Positions 38,815 to 44,495 of a stretch of DNA of 44,495 nt are shown here, piece by piece. Source of the DNA: Planctomycetota bacterium (GTDB taxonomy: Bacteria; Planctomycetota; Planctomycetia; Gemmatales; Gemmataceae). Position numbers and translations under genes: made by a program. Position 1 is the stretch's first letter; each line of letters opens with the position of its first letter. Where the stretch lies: the NCBI GenBank assembly GCA_021324515.1, contig JAJPIY010000101.1:1-44495 (forward strand), read 5' to 3'. The notes beneath the pieces are model-generated. The model did no database searches. It was not told the origin of the DNA and was given only the letters and a program-made list of their open reading frames with translations.

Positions 38815-40848
38815 ATGAAAACACCTATCCCAGCACCGCTGCTTACCGGCTTCTTGCTCTTGGGAAACATCGCAAGCTCGGCGTCCCGGGCAGACGTTTC
38901 CATCGTCCGTGTCGGTTCACCCAACGGTCGAGTTCGCATTGAATGTGTTCTTCAGCGGCATCAAGAAACCGAAGCGGTCCTGCACTGGCGCGTCTACTTC
39001 AAGGACCAGCTTATCGTGTTGCCGTCGCGTCTGGCCGTTGATTTTGCTGACGCCTCTACGCTCGGGGGGCCATGCGCCATCGAGTCCGTGGAAAGCCGCT
39101 CCCGCCACGAACGCTATACCATCTTCCCCGGCAAACGCCGCCATGTCCTCGATCAATGCACGGAAACCATCGTTGCTCTCCGCGAACGCACGCCGCCCCG
39201 GCGCCGCTGGGAAGTGGTGTTCCGGGCCTACGATGACGGCGTGGCTTTCCGCTATCGATTCCCAGCCCAGGACGGTTGGCCGCGCCTTCTTGTGACGAGC
39301 GAACGGACAGAGTTCGCCCTTCCCGACGACGCCCGTGCTTATGCTCTGCCTCTCAACAGTTTTACTACTCCGTATGAAAAACTGTACCAGAAGAAGCGCG
39401 TAGCGGACATTCCCAAGGATTGGCTCCTTGGTCTGCCGCTCTTGATCGAATGTCCCGGCCGGGGCTGGGCGGCCATTACCGAGGCCAATCTCACTAATTA
39501 TGCAGGAATGTATCTGGCCCCCAGCGGCGGACGCCCCACGACGCTGACAAGCCGCTTGTCGCCCTTGCCCAAGGAACCGAAACTCGCCGTCAAGGCGTCC
39601 CTGCCCCATGTCTCTCCCTGGCGCGTCCTCTTGTTGGCCGAGGGGCCGCTGCCAATGATCGAATCGGACCTGCTCCTCCATCTGAACGAGCCGTGCGCCT
39701 TGGCGGACACATCGTGGATACGAACCGGCAAGACCACGTTCCCTTGGTGGAACGATTACTACCTCGACAATGTACCTTTCAAGCCGGGGCTCAACACCGC
39801 CACCATGAAGTACTACATCGATTTCTGCGCCGAAGCCGGCATTCCGTATCACTCGCTGGACGGTTTCGAGAACACCACCTGGTATGGCGGACCCATTGTC
39901 CCCTTCAAGGGGCCCGGCATCACGAAAGGGATTGCCGGCCTCGACCTGGCCGAGGTGGTCCGTTATGCACGGACCAAGGGTGTCCGCCTGCGTCTGTGGA
40001 TGCACTGGCTGGGCGCCCAGGCGCACATGGATCAGGCCTTTCCCAAGTATCGGGAATGGGGCATCGAAGGCGTTATGATCGACTTCATGGACCGCGACGA
40101 TCAGGAGATGGTAAACTGGCAGCACCGGCTGATTCGCAAAGCAGCGGAGAATCACTTGACTCTGACGCTGCACGGCGTAGCCAAACCAACCGGCCTGGAG
40201 CGGACCTATCCCCATCTGCTGACCCACGAGGGGGTCCTCAACCTGGAGTACAACAAGTGGGACAAGGCTGGCTGCACGCCGGAGCATCAAGTTATCGTGC
40301 CTTTCACGCGGATGCTGGCCGGGCCGCTCGACTTCCATCAAGGATCATTCCGCAGTGTGCCAGTGGAAAAGTACAAGCCGCGCTACAAGGCCCCATTGGT
40401 GATGGGCACTCCCAGCCGAACGCTCGCCATGTACGTCGTCTATCAGGACCACCTGCCGATGGTGGTCGATTATCCCTCCGCCTATCGCGGCCATCCGGGG
40501 CTGGCGATGTTGGCCAAGATCCCGACGTCGTGGGACGATACCAAAGCGATCAGCGGAGTTGTTGGTGAATACGTTGTTATCGCCCGACGCTCGGGCGCCG
40601 AGTGGTACGTCGGGGCCATGAATGACAGCCGGCCGCGGGAACTGCATATACCTCTGCACTTTCTTGGAACGGGCCGCTACCGGGCGGAAATATACGGCGA
40701 TGCCCCTCAAAGAGAGGCCGATCGACAATTGCTCCAGCGAAACGAAGAGGTTGCCGCTCAAGACACGCTTAAGATTTCGTTGGCTTCGGCCGGCGGATAC
40801 GTGGCGCGGCTAACGCCGCTGCCGAAAAAGGCTGAAGCCCACAAGTGA
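38815..40848 (+). CDS. Glycoside hydrolase family 97-like secreted protein
   Basis: WEVVFRAYDDGVAFRYRFP, YYIDFCAEAGIPYHSLDGFENTTWYGG, GVMIDFMDRDDQEMVNWQHRLIRKAAENHLTLTLHGVAKPTGLERTYPHLLTHEGVLNLEYNKW; signal peptide. Confidence 0.9.
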   Translation: MKTPIPAPLLTGFLLLGNIASSASRADVSIVRVGSPNGRVRIECVLQRHQETEAVLHWRVYFKDQLIVLPSRLAVDFADASTLGGPCAIESVESRSRHERYTIFPGKRRHVLDQCTETIVALRERTPPRRRWEVVFRAYDDGVAFRYRFPAQDGWPRLLVTSERTEFALPDDARAYALPLNSFTTPYEKLYQKKRVADIPKDWLLGLPLLIECPGRGWAAITEANLTNYAGMYLAPSGGRPTTLTSRLSPLPKEPKLAVKASLPHVSPWRVLLLAEGPLPMIESDLLLHLNEPCALADTSWIRTGKTTFPWWNDYYLDNVPFKPGLNTATMKYYIDFCAEAGIPYHSLDGFENTTWYGGPIVPFKGPGITKGIAGLDLAEVVRYARTKGVRLRLWMHWLGAQAHMDQAFPKYREWGIEGVMIDFMDRDDQEMVNWQHRLIRKAAENHLTLTLHGVAKPTGLERTYPHLLTHEGVLNLEYNKWDKAGCTPEHQVIVPFTRMLAGPLDFHQGSFRSVPVEKYKPRYKAPLVMGTPSRTLAMYVVYQDHLPMVVDYPSAYRGHPGLAMLAKIPTSWDDTKAISGVVGEYVVIARRSGAEWYVGAMNDSRPRELHIPLHFLGTGRYRAEIYGDAPQREADRQLLQRNEEVAAQDTLKISLASAGGYVARLTPLPKKAEAHK

Positions 40849-40850
40849 CG

Positions 40851-43800
40851 TCAATTCACGAAGATGAATTCCTTGACGTTGAACAACACATGAGCGAGAT
40901 CCGTCCAGAGGACATCCTGGGGCCCCGTTGCCGACGTTCCGGACTTGTGCTGAAGAAATTCAAAACACGCCGCTAACTCCTCTTCCGTCGGCGGCCGAGT
41001 GAAGGCGCTTTCATACATGCGAATGATCCGCTCACGGGCCGGGCCGGGTTGAGCCAGAATACGCTTGGCCCACAGCTGCGCTTGCTGATGGACGAAGGGA
41101 TCGTTCATCAGAATCAGTGCTTGCGCCGGCACGTTGGAAACGGTACGGCGGCCGACCGTGGAAAACGGGCTGGGCGTATCGAACGCGAGCAGAAACGGCG
41201 ACAGGAAGTTGCGCCGCACCGCCAGGTAAATGCTGCGGCGGCCGTCGCCGTCGAGCGGGCCGCTGGCTGGCCGGCCGCGGCCCTCCTGAAACGCTGTCAG
41301 ATGTACAAGGACCGAAGGACCGTACAGGCGCCTATCGAGGCGCCCGGAGATACTCAGCATGGCGTCGCGGATCGCCTCGCCCTCCAGGCGGCGTCGGCGC
41401 ATCCGGTGCAAAAGCAGGTCTTCGGGATCAACACGATCGGCGGCGGCCTCTGCCTGACTCGACATGCGATAAGTGCTCGACAGTACAAGGGCACGGATCA
41501 GTTTCTTGAGAGACCAGCCCTCCTTGATAAAGCGATCCGCAAGATAATCAAGCAGTTCCGGATGCGTCGGCTGTTCGCCGAGAACGCCGAAATTGTCCGT
41601 GGACGCGACGATGCCGCGGCCGAACAGATGATGCCAAACGCGGTTGACTACGACGCGCGGCAGAAACGGATCGACGGCAGGATCGATCATTTGCCGCGCC
41701 AACTCCAGCCGTCCGCTGCCTCTGTTACTCTCGTCTCCCAGCGAAGGCGTTGAGGGCGCCAGGGGAGCAGGCCCGGCCAGTGCTTCCAAAAAACGGCGCG
41801 GTACGGTTGGACCACGCGCCTTGTGTGATCCACGGATGAATACATACTCATCTTCCGCGCTGCCATCGATCAACGCTACACCTAAGCGTGATTCCTTCTG
41901 GATGCGCTCGGTGATCTTGCGCTGCTGGATAAGGAAAGCGCGGGCCTCATTGCTCGCAGGAGAGTCGCAGCCAAAGAGAGCGGCGTGCGCGATCATCCAG
42001 TTGGCCAGGCGTGCGCGATCGGCCGCGTCGGAAGAATCGAGGAGGCGGTCGGCGGCGAGGGCATGGAGCGTATCCAGCAAAAGCTGTTGATACGATCGCG
42101 CCAAGGCGTCGAGACTGCCGGCGTCGGCGAAACAGCTACACAAACTGCCGTGTGCGGGCCCCAGCGCCGGCGGTTCCTTGCCCTGTACCACCCGCGCGAC
42201 AGCGAAGGGAGCGCTGCCGGTGGGTGTAAACTCCAGATGGGCCCGCTGCCCCTGGTACGCGCTCAGGTCGTGGGCGATCCACGCGAAGTGCTCGCCGGTG
42301 TTGACAGTGCGGACGAGTTGGCTGTGGAGCGGGCCGGCGATCATGATGTGAGAACCGACCGCCGCATAAATGAAGCCGCTGCCCTTAACGAGATAAAACA
42401 CCTTTCCGGTGGTTAATGGAAACGTCGGCGTGTAAAGCGTTCGTCCGGCGCGAACGATGCTTCCCAACGCTCCCGGATCGTTCTGGGCGCCGGGCGCCGT
42501 TTTCAACCCGTCCCATGCGGGGTCCTTCTCGGCGGCGGCGTATTCCCGGAAATGCAGCACAGGTTTGGCCGCTTCCCCTTCGACGAGCAAATCGCCGGGA
42601 CGCACGGGACCGGGGCCGAAGGCGAAGCCGTCGGTCAGCCAATCGCCGGGCTTGCACTGCGCATAATCGATAATGACTTGTATATCCGATGTTGCTTGCG
42701 GCCGCTGTTTCGTGCGGTAAGCAGACTTCGGAGTCGGATCGGCAGCGCTAGTCGCCCAAACGTGCAGAGGATCGCTGTCCTCATGCGTTGCTGCTTTCAG
42801 GTGCGTCCGCCAGCGGGCCAGGATGGCTGCATCCAGCTTATAAGCCCTGGCAATTTGCTCCAGCCGCGACTGCGAATCAGCCTGGTCTCGTATTGCCGTG
42901 CGCGCGGCCAGCAGATAATCGGCCGTTCGTTCCACCCCCGACCGCAGTGCTTCTGCCAGCGCTTTTTGAATCTTTCTCCGGCCCTGCTGCCGCAGGTCCC
43001 ATAATTCCGCGGCGACGCGGCGGTTGTGCTCCATCGAATCGAAGCGTGCCAGCCGATAGTGACTGCTCTGGAGAAAACCAAACAGCGCGTAGTAATCCTT
43101 GGTCGTGATCGCATCGAATTTGTGATCGTGGCAGCGAGCGCAGGCGACGGTCAGGCCGAGGAACGCTTTGGACAGCACATCGATTTTGTTGTCGAAGCGG
43201 TCGGCCTGGTCCTGGCGAATGTCTACCGGGGAATGCACTTCTTCGCCGAGGAACCAAAAGCCTGTGGCGAGGATCGATTCATTGAAGCCCTGGTGCGGAT
43301 GCAAGCGCGGCTTGGGCAACAAGTCACCCGCCAGGTGTTCGAGGACGAATTGATTGTACGGAACGTCGGCATTGAGCGCCCGAATGACATAATCCCGATA
43401 TTGATAGGCGTTGGGAATGTCATAGTCGAATTCGTGGCCGCGCGTCTCGGCGTAGCGCACCAGATCGAGCCAATGCCGGCCCCAGCGCTCGCCGAAATGC
43501 GGCGAATTCAGCAGGCAATCGACGACCTTCTCGATGGCGTGAGGCGAAGTATCGCGCAGAAATGCTTGCGTTTCTTCGGGCGACGGCGGCATTCCGATCA
43601 AGTCGAAATAGAGACGGCGCAGCAGCATCCGCTTGTCGGCAGGTTTTGCTGGTGACAAGCCTTTGTCTTCGAGTTTGGCGAGGATGAAACGATCGAGCGG
43701 ATCGCGCGGCCAACCCGGATCGCGCACGCTGGGGGGATTGTGCGGGCGAATCGGCTGCCAGGCCCAATGGGCGCGTTTGCGCTCAAGGAGATTGAACGTG

Positions 43801-44252
43801 GAAAGCTGCGGCGCAGACGAGCTGGAAGCACCTGCGACGGTTGCCTTGCCGTCGTTGACGCTGCCGGCTCGTCGAGGCCACGGAGCGCCCATTTTGACCC
43901 ACGCTGTCAGGTCGGCGATGGCGGCCTCGGACAGCTTGCCGCGCGGCGGCATCTGCAAATCGACGTTCGTGTACGTGACGGCCTCGACAAGCCGGCTTTT
44001 GTCCGGCTGCCCCGGAATGATTGCCGGCCCGTTGTCGCCGCCGGCCAGCATCGCTTCCCGGCTGTCCAAGCGCAGACCGCCACGCAGCTTCTTGGCCTGC
44101 CTGGAGTGGCAGCCATAGCAGTGTTGCACCAACACGGGGCGCACTTTGGTCTCGAAAAATTCGCCATCGTCGGCATGAAGCGGCGGGGTAGGGACAAAGA
44201 GAGTGAGGGTGAGTGAGAGAAACAGCGGCGGCAGGAGTCGGCCGTGCGGCAT
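40851..44252 (-). CDS. PSD1 cytochrome c-like / DUF1549 / DUF1553 protein
   Basis: VQHCYGCHSRQAKKLRGGLRLDSREAMLAGGDNGPAIIPGQPDKSRL (CxxCH), MPPRGKLSEAAIADLTAWV, HWAWQPIRP, RDPLDRFILAKLEDKGLSPAKPADKRMLLRRLYFDLIGMPPSPEE, RVVVNRVWHHLFGRGIVASTDNFGVLGEQPTHPELLDYLAD. Confidence 0.95.
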   Translation of the reverse strand: MPHGRLLPPLFLSLTLTLFVPTPPLHADDGEFFETKVRPVLVQHCYGCHSRQAKKLRGGLRLDSREAMLAGGDNGPAIIPGQPDKSRLVEAVTYTNVDLQMPPRGKLSEAAIADLTAWVKMGAPWPRRAGSVNDGKATVAGASSSSAPQLSTFNLLERKRAHWAWQPIRPHNPPSVRDPGWPRDPLDRFILAKLEDKGLSPAKPADKRMLLRRLYFDLIGMPPSPEETQAFLRDTSPHAIEKVVDCLLNSPHFGERWGRHWLDLVRYAETRGHEFDYDIPNAYQYRDYVIRALNADVPYNQFVLEHLAGDLLPKPRLHPHQGFNESILATGFWFLGEEVHSPVDIRQDQADRFDNKIDVLSKAFLGLTVACARCHDHKFDAITTKDYYALFGFLQSSHYRLARFDSMEHNRRVAAELWDLRQQGRRKIQKALAEALRSGVERTADYLLAARTAIRDQADSQSRLEQIARAYKLDAAILARWRTHLKAATHEDSDPLHVWATSAADPTPKSAYRTKQRPQATSDIQVIIDYAQCKPGDWLTDGFAFGPGPVRPGDLLVEGEAAKPVLHFREYAAAEKDPAWDGLKTAPGAQNDPGALGSIVRAGRTLYTPTFPLTTGKVFYLVKGSGFIYAAVGSHIMIAGPLHSQLVRTVNTGEHFAWIAHDLSAYQGQRAHLEFTPTGSAPFAVARVVQGKEPPALGPAHGSLCSCFADAGSLDALARSYQQLLLDTLHALAADRLLDSSDAADRARLANWMIAHAALFGCDSPASNEARAFLIQQRKITERIQKESRLGVALIDGSAEDEYVFIRGSHKARGPTVPRRFLEALAGPAPLAPSTPSLGDESNRGSGRLELARQMIDPAVDPFLPRVVVNRVWHHLFGRGIVASTDNFGVLGEQPTHPELLDYLADRFIKEGWSLKKLIRALVLSSTYRMSSQAEAAADRVDPEDLLLHRMRRRRLEGEAIRDAMLSISGRLDRRLYGPSVLVHLTAFQEGRGRPASGPLDGDGRRSIYLAVRRNFLSPFLLAFDTPSPFSTVGRRTVSNVPAQALILMNDPFVHQQAQLWAKRILAQPGPARERIIRMYESAFTRPPTEEELAACFEFLQHKSGTSATGPQDVLWTDLAHVLFNVKEFIFVN

Positions 44253-44495
44253 GGGAAAGCCTCGCCGGGGGGGGAATCTGGCCCTCCGGGCGGTCGGGTC
44301 CGGACTTTATTATATTTCGCGCGGAAGAAATCGACACCTGCCCGGAGCTACCAGCCCGGAGCGCCAGGGAAAACTCATTTCATCCTGCCTCCATTATCGG
44401 TGGCCCCTTGATTTCGTCAAGTGGACAAGCCTACGAGGTCTGCCGCTATGCAGGGCCGTTCATTTATTCAAGCTGGGGCAAGCCGAGAAGGGCTA

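Noticed and set aside
37292-38818. 508-aa plus-strand ORF antisense to DUF1501
   Set aside because: Shadow ORF from high-GC third-position bias; the minus strand carries clear DUF1501 motifs.
38917-40341. 474-aa minus-strand ORF antisense to GH97
   Set aside because: GH97 motifs are clear on the plus strand.

Overview
This 44.5 kb, high-GC window is chromosomal DNA that looks like a planctomycete (Gemmataceae-like). The inference rests on DUF1501 and PSD1/DUF1549/DUF1553 proteins, a ThuA pair, MJ0042-like zinc-ribbon proteins, an HCD-type Hanks kinase, and short intergenic palindromic repeats. Recognisable genes, left to right: pheS (5' truncated); an operon of GT2, a multi-pass membrane protein, a CPBP protease and a secreted protein; a MurB-like protein followed by an FtsQ-like protein; a YbaK-type deacylase; a HAD-like gene remnant; GT2; two ThuA proteins; an M13 peptidase; a Ser/Thr kinase; a LUD protein and proB; an esterase; a YjhG/YagF-type dehydratase; an EI24-like membrane protein; miaA; an FHA protein; dnaE; a DPM1-like GT; a cupin; a ComM/YifB ATPase; a NUDIX hydrolase; a REC-GAF response regulator overlapping a cytoplasmic subtilase; tRNA-Arg(CCG); DUF1501; GH97; PSD1. 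I found no CRISPR array, phage or intact transposon. Main points for follow-up: (1) a MurB homologue whose alignment suggests loss of the catalytic Ser/Cys and the YR motif; (2) a REC-GAF regulator translationally coupled to a prodomain-less subtilase beside a tRNA and a debris zone; (3) a palindromic repeat family (GGCGAGCGGGGGGTGTGAAC) that truncates a HAD-like gene at one locus and forms a 182-bp near-perfect cruciform at another; (4) further repeat families, one translated in three frames and one that forms part of a signal peptide; (5) an unexplained structured leader upstream of the dehydratase. All family calls are by eye; no database search was run.
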